DNA of 64,000 nt from Nocardioides sp. CFH 31398. GTDB lineage: Bacteria > Actinomycetota > Actinomycetes > Propionibacteriales > Nocardioidaceae. This document shows positions 8,259 through 15,571 of this stretch, piece after piece. Position numbers and translations under genes: made by a program. Below the pieces are notes generated by a model. The model searched no databases. It was not told where the DNA came from and worked only from the letters and a program-made list of their open reading frames with translations. Numbering within the stretch: position 1 is the stretch's first letter; every line of letters begins with the position of its first letter. The DNA is taken from assembly GCF_022436705.1 (NCBI RefSeq), contig NZ_JAKUHT010000003.1, forward strand, positions 248,001 to 312,000, written 5' to 3'.

Positions 8259-8276
8259 GCTCAGCGATCCTGCCCC

Positions 8277-8810
8277 ATGGCGCGACCGGGGTACCACTGC
8301 GACGTGCGCGAGTTCGACTACTCCCTCGACTACGACTCCCTGGACCTGCGCGAGCACCCCGAGCTGTACTCGGTCGGCCGCGGCGAGCAGGGGGTGCTGC
8401 GGGTGCAGCCCTACAAGTCCGAGCTGCTGCCCCTGTGGCGCTTCGCGACCGCCGACGCCGCCCGCGAGTCGTCCGAGGCGATCACCGAGCGCTTCCACGC
8501 CTACCTCGCCGACGACGACTTCGTCGGCGCCGACATGGCGCGCAAGTTCCTCCAGATGGGCTACACGCGCTCACGCCGCTACGCGAACCACCGGGGCGGG
8601 AAGAAGTACGACGGTCCGGTGCCCGACGACAAGAAGGGCGTCAGCGGGGCCCACGGCCGGTCGGCGAAGCCGCGCCTGGACGCCGAGGAGCAGGACCCGG
8701 AGAAGGTGGCGGCCGCGCGGATCTTCAAGGCCGCGTGGCGCGCGGCGGCCGACGACCCGACGTACCAGCGGATGAAGAAGCGGCACCGCGACACCCACGA
8801 GAACGTCTGA
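8277..8810 (+). CDS. DUF4385 domain protein
   Basis: The 177-residue protein matches DUF4385 along its length: FDYSLDYDSLDLREHPELYSVGRGEQGVLRV, PYKSELLPLWRF, DDFVGADMARKFLQMGYTRSRRYANHRGGKKYDG. It ends with a charged segment (ARIFKAAWRAAADDPTYQRMKKRH). The family occurs widely, including in eukaryotes and giant viruses, with no known function. The basic GGKKY region suggests nucleic-acid contact, which is only a guess. GATCCT five bases before the ATG at 8277 supports this start. GTG at 8304 would give an N-terminus closer to many homologues. Confidence 0.87.
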   Translation: MARPGYHCDVREFDYSLDYDSLDLREHPELYSVGRGEQGVLRVQPYKSELLPLWRFATADAARESSEAITERFHAYLADDDFVGADMARKFLQMGYTRSRRYANHRGGKKYDGPVPDDKKGVSGAHGRSAKPRLDAEEQDPEKVAAARIFKAAWRAAADDPTYQRMKKRHRDTHENV

Positions 8811-8838
8811 GCCCCTCCGTCCGCCTCGCCCCGGCTCC

Positions 8839-8844
8839 TAGGAT
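8839..8844 (+). promoter_or_regulatory. Putative -10 of the Fpg/Nei glycosylase gene
   Basis: TAGGAT is exactly six bases before the GTG at 8851. This is one of the cleanest examples of the leaderless arrangement in the window. Confidence 0.55.
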
Positions 8845-8850
8845 GACGAC

Positions 8851-9735
8851 GTGCCCGAGCTGCCCGAGGTGGAGGCGCTGGCCCTCGACCTGCGGGGCCG
8901 GCTCGCCGGACGTGCGATCACGAAGCTGCACATCGCGGCGTTCAGCGCCCTGAAGACCTACGACCCGCCCGCCTCCGCGCTCGACGGGACGCTCGTCGAG
9001 GACGTCACCCGCCACGGCAAGTTCCTCGACATCCAGGCCTCCGGCCTCCACCTCGTGATGCACCTCGCCCGCGCCGGGTGGGTGCGCTGGCGCGACGAGG
9101 TGCCGACCCTGCCGCCGCGGCCGAGCAACAAGTCGCCGATGGCGGCGCGCGTCGTCCTGGACACCCCCGAGGGCCAGGAGGCGCCGTCCGGCCTCGACAT
9201 CACCGAGGCGGGGACCCGCAAGTCGCTGGCGCTGTACGTCGTCCGCGACCCCGCGGAGGTCGAGGGCATCGCGCGCCTCGGCCCGGACCCGCTCGCCGAC
9301 GAGTTCACCATCGACGTCCTGCGGCGCATCCTCACCGACGCCGGTCGCGCCCAGATCAAGGGCGTGCTGCGCTACCAGAGCACCATCGCCGGCATCGGCA
9401 ACGCCTACTCCGACGAGCTGCTGCACGCCGCCCGGATGTCGCCCTTCAAGCCCGCCAGCTCCCTGAGCGAGACCGAGGTGGAGACGCTGTACGCCGCGAT
9501 CCGCGACGTCCTCGGCGCCGCCGTCGCCCGCGCCAGCGGCAAGCCCGCCGCGGACCTGAAGGGCGAGAAGAAGGCGAACATGGCCGTCCACGGCCGCACC
9601 GGCGAGACCTGTCCGGTGTGCGGGGACACCGTGCGCGAGGTCAGCTTCGCGGACTCGAGCCTGCAGTACTGCCCCACCTGCCAGACCGGCGGCAAGCCCC
9701 TCGCCGACCGGCGCATGTCGCGGCTGCTGAAGTAG
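8851..9735 (+). CDS. Fpg/Nei family DNA glycosylase
   Basis: After removal of the initiator the protein begins PELPEVE, giving the catalytic N-terminal proline (P2) and glutamate (E3) of the Fpg/Nei family. The helix-two-turn-helix is at about 175-200 (IAGIGNAYSDELLHAARM). The C-terminal zinc finger has paired cysteines (CPVCGD ... YCPTC, about 250-275). At 294 residues it is of usual length. The enzyme removes oxidised bases and nicks the strand by beta/delta elimination. An insert around 85-110 (PTLPPRPSNKSP) and details of the lesion loop do not let me separate Fpg from Nei2-type enzymes. The GTG start is fixed by the required MPELPE. Confidence 0.93.
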   Translation: MPELPEVEALALDLRGRLAGRAITKLHIAAFSALKTYDPPASALDGTLVEDVTRHGKFLDIQASGLHLVMHLARAGWVRWRDEVPTLPPRPSNKSPMAARVVLDTPEGQEAPSGLDITEAGTRKSLALYVVRDPAEVEGIARLGPDPLADEFTIDVLRRILTDAGRAQIKGVLRYQSTIAGIGNAYSDELLHAARMSPFKPASSLSETEVETLYAAIRDVLGAAVARASGKPAADLKGEKKANMAVHGRTGETCPVCGDTVREVSFADSSLQYCPTCQTGGKPLADRRMSRLLK

Positions 9736-9742
9736 CCCGCCG

Positions 9743-9763
9743 CCCCGGCCCCGCAGCCCGGGG
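9743..9763. terminator. Weak hairpin between convergent genes
   Basis: CCCCGG pairs with CCGGGG around a nine-base loop in the 31-bp gap between the glycosylase and SulP genes. It lacks a T-run and could arise by chance at this GC content. Confidence 0.3.
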
Positions 9764-9766
9764 TGC

Positions 9767-11266
9767 TCAGTGCGCCCCGAGCCGCCCGGTGAGGCGGTCG
9801 TGGCGCTCGGCGCTGGGGCCGGAGAGGCCGACGATCCGGACGTCGTGGCCGCGGCGGGCGTACTTGGTGGTGATCGCGTCGAGCGAGGCGACGGTGGAGG
9901 CGTCCCAGACGTGGGCGTCGGCGAGGTCGATGCGAACCCGCTCGGGGTCGCCGACGTAGTCGAACTGGGTCACGAGGTCGGCGGAGGAGGCGAAGAACAG
10001 CTCGCCGGTGACGCGGTACACCGCGACCGGCTCGCCGTCCGGGTCGGTCACCAGGGACCGCTCGGTGCCGGCCACGTGGGCCACGCGGCGGGCGAAGAGG
10101 GTCATCGCCACGAGCACCCCGACACCCACGCCGATCGCGAGGTTGTGGGTGGTGACGGTGACGACGACCGTCGAGAGCATCACGAGCGTCTCCGAGCGGG
10201 GCATCCGGCGCAGCGTCGCCGGGCGGACCGAGTGCCAGTCGAAGGTGCCGACCGAGACCATGACCATCACGGCGACCAGCGCGGCCATCGGGATGGTCGC
10301 GACGACGTCGCCGAAGCCGACCACGAGCACGAGCAGGAAGACGCCGGCGAGGAAGGTCGAGACCCGGCTGCGGGCGCCCGAGACCCTCACGTTGATCATC
10401 GTCTGGCCGATCATCGCGCAGCCGCCCATGCCCCCGGTGAACCCGGTGACGAGGTTCGCGACGCCCTGGCCCCACGACTCGCGGGTCTTCGACGAGGGCG
10501 TGTCGGTGATGTCGTCGACCAGCTTCGCGGTCATCAGCGACTCCAGGAGGCCCACGACCGCCATGGCCAGGGCGTACGGCGCGATGATCCGCAGCGTCTC
10601 GAGCGTGAGCGGGACGTCCGGGACGACGAGCGAGGGCAGCGAGTCCGGCAGACGGCCCTCGTCGCCGACGTCCGGCACGGTCAGCGCGCCCAGCACCGTG
10701 AAGCCGGTGAGGGCCACGATCGCCACGAGCGGCGCCGGGACGACGGTCGTCACCCGCGGCAGGCCGACGATGATCGCGATGCCGACGGCGACCATCGGGT
10801 AGACGATCCACGGCACGTCGACGAGGTAGGGCACCTGCGCCATGAAGATCAGGATCGCGAGGGCGTTGACGAAGCCGACCATGACCGAGCGGGGCACGAA
10901 CCGCATCAGCCGGCCGAACCCCGCGAGGCCGAGGGCGACCTGGATCGCCCCGCCGAGGATCACCGTGGCGATCAGGTAGTCGAGCCCGTGGTCGGTCACG
11001 ACCGGCGCCACGACCAGCGCGATCGCTCCCGTCGCCGCCGAGATCATGGCCGGCCGGCCGCCCAGGAACGCGATCGACACCGCCATCGTGAACGACGCGA
11101 ACAGCCCCACCCGGGGGTCGACGCCCGCGATGATCGAGAACGAGATGGCCTCGGGGATCAGCGCCAGCGCGACGACGAGACCGGCGAGCACCTCGGTGCG
11201 CAGCAGGCGCGGCGAGCGGAGGACGTCGCGGACCGTGGGGGACGTGGTGGTGGCGGCGGTGGGCAC
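9767..11266 (-). CDS. SulP family anion transporter with STAS domain
   Basis: The roughly 500-residue protein has about 10-12 hydrophobic helices (residues about 20-390), including LIPEAISFSIIAGVDPRVGLFASF near the N-terminus and GGMGGCAMIGQTMINV in the middle, both typical of SulP permeases. A C-terminal STAS domain follows (about 405-495, with VYRVTGELFFASSADL). Substrates in the family are sulfate, bicarbonate or dicarboxylates; bacterial members often take up bicarbonate or sulfate. I prefer the GTG at 11266 because it avoids overlap with the divergent merR gene and leaves the promoter at 11275-11305 intact. An ATG at 11341 is in frame but would lie inside merR. Control by the MerR neighbour is very likely. 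Confidence 0.93.
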   Translation of the reverse strand: MPTAATTTSPTVRDVLRSPRLLRTEVLAGLVVALALIPEAISFSIIAGVDPRVGLFASFTMAVSIAFLGGRPAMISAATGAIALVVAPVVTDHGLDYLIATVILGGAIQVALGLAGFGRLMRFVPRSVMVGFVNALAILIFMAQVPYLVDVPWIVYPMVAVGIAIIVGLPRVTTVVPAPLVAIVALTGFTVLGALTVPDVGDEGRLPDSLPSLVVPDVPLTLETLRIIAPYALAMAVVGLLESLMTAKLVDDITDTPSSKTRESWGQGVANLVTGFTGGMGGCAMIGQTMINVRVSGARSRVSTFLAGVFLLVLVVGFGDVVATIPMAALVAVMVMVSVGTFDWHSVRPATLRRMPRSETLVMLSTVVVTVTTHNLAIGVGVGVLVAMTLFARRVAHVAGTERSLVTDPDGEPVAVYRVTGELFFASSADLVTQFDYVGDPERVRIDLADAHVWDASTVASLDAITTKYARRGHDVRIVGLSGPSAERHDRLTGRLGAH

Positions 11267-11274
11267 GAGGCGCA

Positions 11275-11305
11275 AACCTACCCTTACGTAAGGGTAGAGT
11301 CTGAA
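11275..11305 (-). promoter_or_regulatory. MerR-type promoter of the SulP gene
   Basis: On the minus strand, TTCAGA (11305-11300) and TAGGTT (11280-11275) are separated by 19 bases, the stretched spacing that MerR-family activators correct by twisting DNA. The palindrome at 11278-11297 fills the spacer. Confidence 0.6.
11278..11297. promoter_or_regulatory. Perfect 20-bp palindromic MerR operator
   Basis: The half-site CTACCCTTAC is followed directly by its exact reverse complement GTAAGGGTAG. It lies in the divergent SulP/merR gap. On the plus strand TAGAGT (11295-11300) at its edge could be the -10 of merR, so bound regulator would repress its own gene while activating the SulP gene. Confidence 0.75.
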
Positions 11306-11330
11306 TCGCCGGTCGCGGGAGGATGAGCCC

Positions 11331-11705
11331 GTGATGCACATCGGCGAGGTGGCGGCGCGGACGGAACTGTCCCTGCGCAGCCTGCGCCACTGGGAGGAGG
11401 TCGGCCTCCTCCGGCCCTCGGGACGGACCGACGGCGGGTTCCGCCTCTACACCGAGGACGACGTCGAGAAGATTCTCGTCATCCGCCGCATGAAGCCGCT
11501 CGGGTTCAGCCTCGACGCCATGAGGGCCGTCATGGACGACATCGAGGTGCTGCGCGGGCAGGACGCGGACGACGCCGTCCGCACCGCCGCCCGCGCCCGT
11601 CTGCGCGAGGTCGCCGTCGAGGCCGAGGACCGGCGCACGGCGCTCGCGCGCCAGCTCGACATGGCCGACGAGTTCCTCGAGCTGCTGGGCCGGCAGACGC
11701 GCTGA
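11331..11705 (+). CDS. MerR family transcriptional regulator
   Basis: The 124-residue protein has the MerR winged helix at its N-terminus (HIGEVAARTELSLRSLRHWEEVGLLRPSGRTDGGFRLYTEDDV, residues about 3-45), the linking helix pair (IRRMKPLGFSLDAM) and a dimerising coiled coil (about 80-120). There are no cysteines, so it is not a metal or redox sensor of the MerR/SoxR kind. The signal is unknown. GGGAGGA lies about seven bases before the start. Two starts are possible, GTG at 11331 or ATG at 11334. It is divergent from the SulP gene and shares its operator. Confidence 0.93.
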   Translation: MMHIGEVAARTELSLRSLRHWEEVGLLRPSGRTDGGFRLYTEDDVEKILVIRRMKPLGFSLDAMRAVMDDIEVLRGQDADDAVRTAARARLREVAVEAEDRRTALARQLDMADEFLELLGRQTR

Positions 11706-11716
11706 GGCTGAGCAGC

Positions 11717-11820
11717 GGTGGTCGAGGTGCGAACGCAGTGAGCCTCGAGACCCGGTGACAGGCCGGTGCGGACCTCTCCGGGTCTCGAGGCTCGGCCCCG
11801 GCGGGCCTCGCACCTCAACC
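11717..11820. repeat. Imperfect inverted repeat of about 37-41 bp arms
   Basis: The left arm (11717-11753) has GAGGTGCGA at 11724-11732 and GAGCCTCGAGACCC at 11740-11753. The right arm (11780-11820) has GGGTCTCGAGGCTC at 11780-11793 and TCGCACCTC at 11808-11816, the exact complements in reverse order. A 26-base centre separates them. It sits between two convergent genes, and the right arm covers the stop codon of the DUF305 gene (11815-11817). I recognise this type of sequence as a dispersed element of Nocardioides-like genomes from general memory. It may act as a bidirectional terminator. Confidence 0.75.
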
Positions 11821-12453
11821 GCCGATCTGCTCCAGCTCCTCGATCTCCGCGGTCTGCGCGTCGACGACGTCGCCGGCGAGCTCGACGGCGGGGCGGTACA
11901 TGCCCTCGGCCTCCTCGGTCTCCGCCATCGCGATCGCGCCCTCGTGGTGGCCGATCATCGCCTCGACCCACAGCGACGCGAACTCGTCGTCGGGGGCCTC
12001 CTCGAGGGTCTCGAGCTGGTCGGCGGTGAGCATGCCCTCCATCGAGTGGCCCTCGTCGTCCATCTCCCGCATCGCGTCGGTGGCGGACCCGCCGCCGTGG
12101 CCGGCGTTGGAGTGGTCGCGGACCGTTTCGGGGACCTCCTCGTCCCAGTCGCCCAGCCAGTCGGCCATCGTCTCGATCTCGGGTGCCTGCTCGGCGCGGA
12201 TCTGCTCGGCGATCCGGGTCAGCCCGGGGTCGAGGTCGCGGCCCACGGTCAGGTCGACGAGGGTCAGCGCCTGCGCGTGGTGCGGGATCATGTCCTGCGC
12301 GAACGTGACGTCGGCGTCGTTGTGGTCGGTGTCGGACAGCGTCTGCTCGGACGCCGTCGAGTCGTCCGCGCCGCAGCCGGCGAGCAGGCCGGCCAGCAGG
12401 GCGGTGGTCAGGGCGGTCGCGGGCAGGGCGGCGCCGGCGAGGGGGGTGCGCAT
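11815..12453 (-). CDS. DUF305 family lipoprotein
   Basis: The 212-residue protein has a signal peptide ending in the lipobox LLAGC, with C27 the lipidation site, so it is anchored outside the cell membrane. The ferritin-like DUF305 domain shows its two signatures: FAQDMIPHHAQAL (about 45-57) and MIGHHEGAIAMAE (about 175-187). These histidine/methionine-rich helices bind copper in some relatives. The ATG at 12453 follows a CTGGAG site. The upstream DUF6153 gene ends 56 bases before, in the same direction, so they are probably co-transcribed. A role in metal or redox stress at the cell surface is inferred. Confidence 0.93.
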   Translation of the reverse strand: MRTPLAGAALPATALTTALLAGLLAGCGADDSTASEQTLSDTDHNDADVTFAQDMIPHHAQALTLVDLTVGRDLDPGLTRIAEQIRAEQAPEIETMADWLGDWDEEVPETVRDHSNAGHGGGSATDAMREMDDEGHSMEGMLTADQLETLEEAPDDEFASLWVEAMIGHHEGAIAMAETEEAEGMYRPAVELAGDVVDAQTAEIEELEQIGG

Positions 12454-12509
12454 CAGGGGTCTCCAGAGGGGTCGTCGGGTGCGTCGGGGGTCGGCGTCGG
12501 GCCGACCCC

Positions 12510-12923
12510 TCAGCACCGGACGACGGCCCAGGCGAGGGCGGGGGGTGGTCGTCCGTCGACGACGAGCACCGGCAGCACACGACCGCCGGGCGGGGGCCGC
12601 GGCAGGGTCAGCCCTCGCCGCAGACCACCGCGCAGCCGCGGCAGCAGCAGCAGGGCGCCGGCGACCACCAGGAGGAACAGGCAGGCCATCGCCATCCCGT
12701 CCGCCGGGACCCCGGTGTCCTGGTGACCGGTCGTGCCGTGGGTCGCGACCGCGGCGTGGTCGCCGTCCGTCCCGCCGACGTGGGCGCCCGCGTGGACGGC
12801 GTCCGTGCCGTGCCCGCCGTGGGCGGTCCCGTGCAGGCCGAGAGTGTGCATGCCGAGCAGGCCGCCCACGAGGACGGCCACGAGGAGTGCTCCCAGGAGT
12901 CGGAGCACGACGGCCCTGCTCAC
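12510..12923 (-). CDS. Small membrane protein, DUF6153-like
   Basis: The 137-residue protein has an N-terminal helix (LLGALLVAVLVGGLLGMHTLGL, about 8-30), a histidine-rich extracytoplasmic stretch (HGTAHGGHGTDAVHAGAHVGG), a second membrane helix (MAMACLFLLVVAGALLLL) and a basic tail. This matches the DUF6153 proteins often found next to DUF305 genes; I am moderately sure of that name. The histidines could bind metal. The GTG start at 12923 is supported by TAGGAT seven bases upstream (12931-12936). The gene precedes the DUF305 lipoprotein gene and is divergent from the rhodanese gene. Confidence 0.78.
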   Translation of the reverse strand: MSRAVVLRLLGALLVAVLVGGLLGMHTLGLHGTAHGGHGTDAVHAGAHVGGTDGDHAAVATHGTTGHQDTGVPADGMAMACLFLLVVAGALLLLPRLRGGLRRGLTLPRPPPGGRVLPVLVVDGRPPPALAWAVVRC

Positions 12924-12956
12924 CCTCCCGATCCTACGAGCCGCCCGAGGCCGGGG

Positions 12957-12962
12957 CAGGAT
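12957..12962 (+). promoter_or_regulatory. Putative -10 of the rhodanese gene
   Basis: CAGGAT lies six bases before the ATG at 12969. The opposite-strand TAGGAT of the DUF6153 gene (12931-12936) shares this 45-bp divergent gap. Confidence 0.45.
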
Positions 12963-12968
12963 GGCCGC

Positions 12969-13307
12969 ATGCACCCGCCCGTGCCGTCCGTGTCGATCGA
13001 CGCCGTCCCCGACCCCGTGCCCACCGACCTCACGGTCCTCGACGTCCGCGAGGACGACGAGTGGGAGGCCGGTCACGTCGAGGGCGCCGTGCACCTGCCG
13101 CTCTCACAGCTGGGCCAGCGCACCGACGAGGTCCCCGACGGCCAGCTGCTGGTGGTGTGCAAGGTCGGCGGCCGCTCCGCCCGGGTGGTGGCGTGGCTGA
13201 CCTCGCAGGGCCGCGACGCCGTGAACCTCGACGGCGGCATGCTCGACTGGCAGGCCGCCGGCCGCCCGATGGTCTCCGAGACCGGCTCGCCCGCGCAGGT
13301 GGTGTGA
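12969..13307 (+). CDS. Rhodanese-like domain protein
   Basis: The 112-residue protein is a single rhodanese domain: LTVLDVREDDEWEAGHVEGAVHLPL (about 21-45) and the active-site loop VVCKVGGRSARV with cysteine C64. Such proteins carry sulfur as a cysteine persulfide, for sulfur transfer or thiosulfate/cyanide handling, in the cytoplasm. The active-site loop is of normal length, so this is not a phosphatase-like variant. Its stop codon overlaps the next gene's GTG by four bases (GTGA), implying translational coupling to the RNA methyltransferase. Confidence 0.92.
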   Translation: MHPPVPSVSIDAVPDPVPTDLTVLDVREDDEWEAGHVEGAVHLPLSQLGQRTDEVPDGQLLVVCKVGGRSARVVAWLTSQGRDAVNLDGGMLDWQAAGRPMVSETGSPAQVV

Positions 13308-14197
13308 GCGCACCCGCGCCCGCCCGCGGCGGCGTCCGGGTCGTCGCCCGCGACGCGCGGTTCCAGCAGTGGCAGGCGCTGCTCGGCTCCCGGCGCAAGC
13401 GGCACCGGGCCGGCGCGATGCTCGTCGGCGGCGTCCGGCCCGTCTCGCTGGCGCTCGAGCACGGCTGGAAGGTGCGCGAGCTGCTGCTGACCGAGGAGCG
13501 GGCGCTCTCCCGCTGGGCGTACGCCGTCCTCGACGACCCGGCCGTCGCCGCCGCGCCGGTCCACGCGGTGACGCCCGACCTCATGGCCGAGCTCGGCGAG
13601 AAGGACGAGGACGTCCCCGAGCTGCTGGCCGTGGTCGGACTCCCGGACGACGACCTCGACCGGGTGCCCGTCACCGGTGACGACGGCGAGGCGCTGCTCG
13701 TCGTCGTCCTCGACCGCCCGACGAGCCCGGGCAACCTGGGCTCCGTCGTCCGCTCCGCCGATGCCCTCGGCGCGCACGCCGTCCTCGTCGTCGGGCACGC
13801 GGCCGACCCGTACGACCCCCGCGCCGTCCGGTCGAGCACCGGGTCGATGTTCGCCCTGCCCGTCGTCCGGGTCGGACCACCGGCGGACGTCCTGGCGTGG
13901 GTCGAGCGGCTCCGGGCCGGCGGGACGCCGGTGGCGCTCGTCGCCACCGACGAGGACGGCGACGCGCCGCTCGACGCCGTCGACCTCACCGGACCGACCC
14001 TGCTGCTGGCCGGCAACGAGACCCGCGGGCTGTCGACGGCGTGGCGGGAGGCCGCGGACGTGACCGCGAGCATCCCGATGCGGGGTGCGGCGAGCTCGCT
14101 CAACGTCGCGGCGGCGACCACCGTGGTGCTCTACGAGGCGTCGCGCCAGCGCGGTGGCAGCGGCGCCGCGAGCGCGTCGGCCAGCCGCGCGAGGTAG
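13304..14197 (+). CDS. TrmH/SpoU family RNA 2'-O-methyltransferase
   Basis: The 297-residue protein has an N-terminal substrate-binding domain (about 10-120) and a SPOUT knot domain with motif 1 RPTSPGNLGSVVRSADALG, motif 2 LLLAGNETRGLS and motif 3 IPMRGAASSLNVAAATTVVLYEA. It transfers a methyl group from S-adenosylmethionine to a ribose 2'-OH of rRNA or tRNA; the target nucleotide cannot be told. The GTG start overlaps the rhodanese stop by four bases. Its last 67 bases overlap the 3' end of the convergent aat gene, a long overlap that constrains both C-termini. Confidence 0.93.
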   Translation: MSAPAPARGGVRVVARDARFQQWQALLGSRRKRHRAGAMLVGGVRPVSLALEHGWKVRELLLTEERALSRWAYAVLDDPAVAAAPVHAVTPDLMAELGEKDEDVPELLAVVGLPDDDLDRVPVTGDDGEALLVVVLDRPTSPGNLGSVVRSADALGAHAVLVVGHAADPYDPRAVRSSTGSMFALPVVRVGPPADVLAWVERLRAGGTPVALVATDEDGDAPLDAVDLTGPTLLLAGNETRGLSTAWREAADVTASIPMRGAASSLNVAAATTVVLYEASRQRGGSGAASASASRAR

Positions 14198-14841
14198 TCG
14201 CCGCGCGGCAGCTCCACCACGCCGAGGCTCGCCAGGTGGTCGGTGCGCCACTGGACGTCGAGCAGGCGACGCTCGTCGCCGTCGGCGCGCATCACCTCCA
14301 CCAGACCCACCAGCGCGACCTTCGAGGCGTCCGTGGCGTGGTGGAACATCGACTCCCCCGCGAACAGGCCCCCGATGGCCACGCCGTACAGGCCGCCGAC
14401 GAGCTCGTCGTCGCGCCACGTCTCGACGCTGTGCGCCCACCCGAGCTCGTGCAGCCAGGTGTAGGCGTCGGCGATCTCGGTCGAGATCCACGACCCGTCC
14501 CGCGACGGGTCGGCGCAGGCGCGGACGACGTCGGTGAAGGCGGTGTCGACGCGCACCTCGTAGTCGCGCGCCGAGCGCCGCAGCGACCGGGACACCACCA
14601 TCCCGTCGAGGGGCAGGACGCCGCGCCGCTCGGGCGAGTACCAGGCCGGCGGCGTCCGACGCCGCGACCGGGTCGGCCCCGACGGCATCGGGAACAACCC
14701 CGACCGGTACGCCGCGAGCAGCGTCCCCGGCTCGAGGTCGGCGCCGACGGCGACCAGGTCGCCCTCGGTGTCGCCCTCCGCGACGGCCCGGGCCACCGCA
14801 GCCATGTCCCAGGAGGACGGGCTGGGTTCGACGGGCGGCAC
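14131..14841 (-). CDS. aat: Leucyl/phenylalanyl-tRNA-protein transferase
   Basis: The 236-residue protein moves leucine or phenylalanine from tRNA to proteins with N-terminal basic residues, marking them for ClpS/ClpAP-type degradation. Family motifs are present: AAYRSGLFPMP (about 46-56), PAWYSPERRGVLPLDG (about 65-80), WISTEIADAYTWLHELGWAHSVETW, and GGLYGVAIGGLFAGESMFH. The GTG at 14841 is preferred because TAGGGT (14849-14854) stands seven bases upstream. ATGs further upstream would run into the divergent EcsC gene's promoter. It overlaps the methyltransferase gene at its 3' end. Confidence 0.94.
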   Translation of the reverse strand: MPPVEPSPSSWDMAAVARAVAEGDTEGDLVAVGADLEPGTLLAAYRSGLFPMPSGPTRSRRRTPPAWYSPERRGVLPLDGMVVSRSLRRSARDYEVRVDTAFTDVVRACADPSRDGSWISTEIADAYTWLHELGWAHSVETWRDDELVGGLYGVAIGGLFAGESMFHHATDASKVALVGLVEVMRADGDERRLLDVQWRTDHLASLGVVELPRGDYLARLADALAAPLPPRWRDAS

Positions 14842-14890
14842 GTCCCCGACCCTAGGCGGCGGCGGGGACAGCCTCCGTAACATTGGGCCC

Positions 14891-15571
14891 ATGGGCATCG
14901 GTCAGAACGTGGGGCGCTCGCTTGCGCCCAAGGTCACCAACCTCTCGCCGAAGATGACGGCGACCCTCGTGCGTGAGGCCCTGGCCCGCGCGATCGAGGG
15001 CGTCGGGCCGCTCCCCGGCGCGGCCGCTGCCGCCGAGAAGGCGCTCGCGAAGGTCGACGGCGACCAGGAGAAGGCCGTCAAGGCGCTCATCGAGACCCAC
15101 GTCCGTCTCTCCGGCGCCCAGGGCTTCGTCACCAACCTCGGCGGCATCGCCGTGATGGCCGTCGCCGCGCCCGCGAACATCACCGGCCTGGCGCTGCTGC
15201 AGTGCCGCCTCATCGCCGGCATCGCCCACCTCCGCGGCTACGACCTCGCCGACCCGCGCGTGCGCAACGCCGTCCTCGTCACGCTGCTCGGCGAGGAGGA
15301 CGTGAAGCGGATGCTCAAGAAGAAGGTCATCCCGGCGCCGCCGATGGCGATGGCGACCGCGCCCGCCGACGACCCGGCCCTCGCGACGGCGCTGTCGAAC
15401 TCCGTGGCGCAGGAGCTCATCGGCCGCGTGATCGGCAAGCGCCTCGCCGGCACCGTCGGGCGCCGCGTCCCCGTCGTCGGCGGCGTGGTCGGCGCCGGCA
15501 CCGACGGCTACTCGACCTGGAAGATCGGCCGCTACGCCGACAAGGAGCTCCTGCCCCGCCCGACGCGGTAG
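14891..15571 (+). CDS. EcsC family protein
   Basis: The 226-residue protein has an N-terminal helical part, the EcsC-like core (ALIETHVRLSGAQGFVTNLGGIAVMAVAAPANITGLALLQCRLIAGIAHLRGYDLADPRVRNAVL split over about 75-140), and a glycine-rich C-terminal membrane-associating segment (GTVGRRVPVVGGVVGAGTDGYSTWKIG). EcsC proteins are linked to membrane stress and ABC export in Bacillus, but their biochemical role is unknown. TAACAT seven bases before the ATG at 14891 fits a leaderless start. The last 40 bases overlap the convergent sulfotransferase gene. Confidence 0.87.
   Translation: MGIGQNVGRSLAPKVTNLSPKMTATLVREALARAIEGVGPLPGAAAAAEKALAKVDGDQEKAVKALIETHVRLSGAQGFVTNLGGIAVMAVAAPANITGLALLQCRLIAGIAHLRGYDLADPRVRNAVLVTLLGEEDVKRMLKKKVIPAPPMAMATAPADDPALATALSNSVAQELIGRVIGKRLAGTVGRRVPVVGGVVGAGTDGYSTWKIGRYADKELLPRPTR

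Noticed and set aside
9405..11813. Very long open frame on the minus strand, other frame from the SulP gene
   Set aside because: Arg/Pro/Gly-rich translation with no motifs; it is the expected shadow of a high-GC gene.
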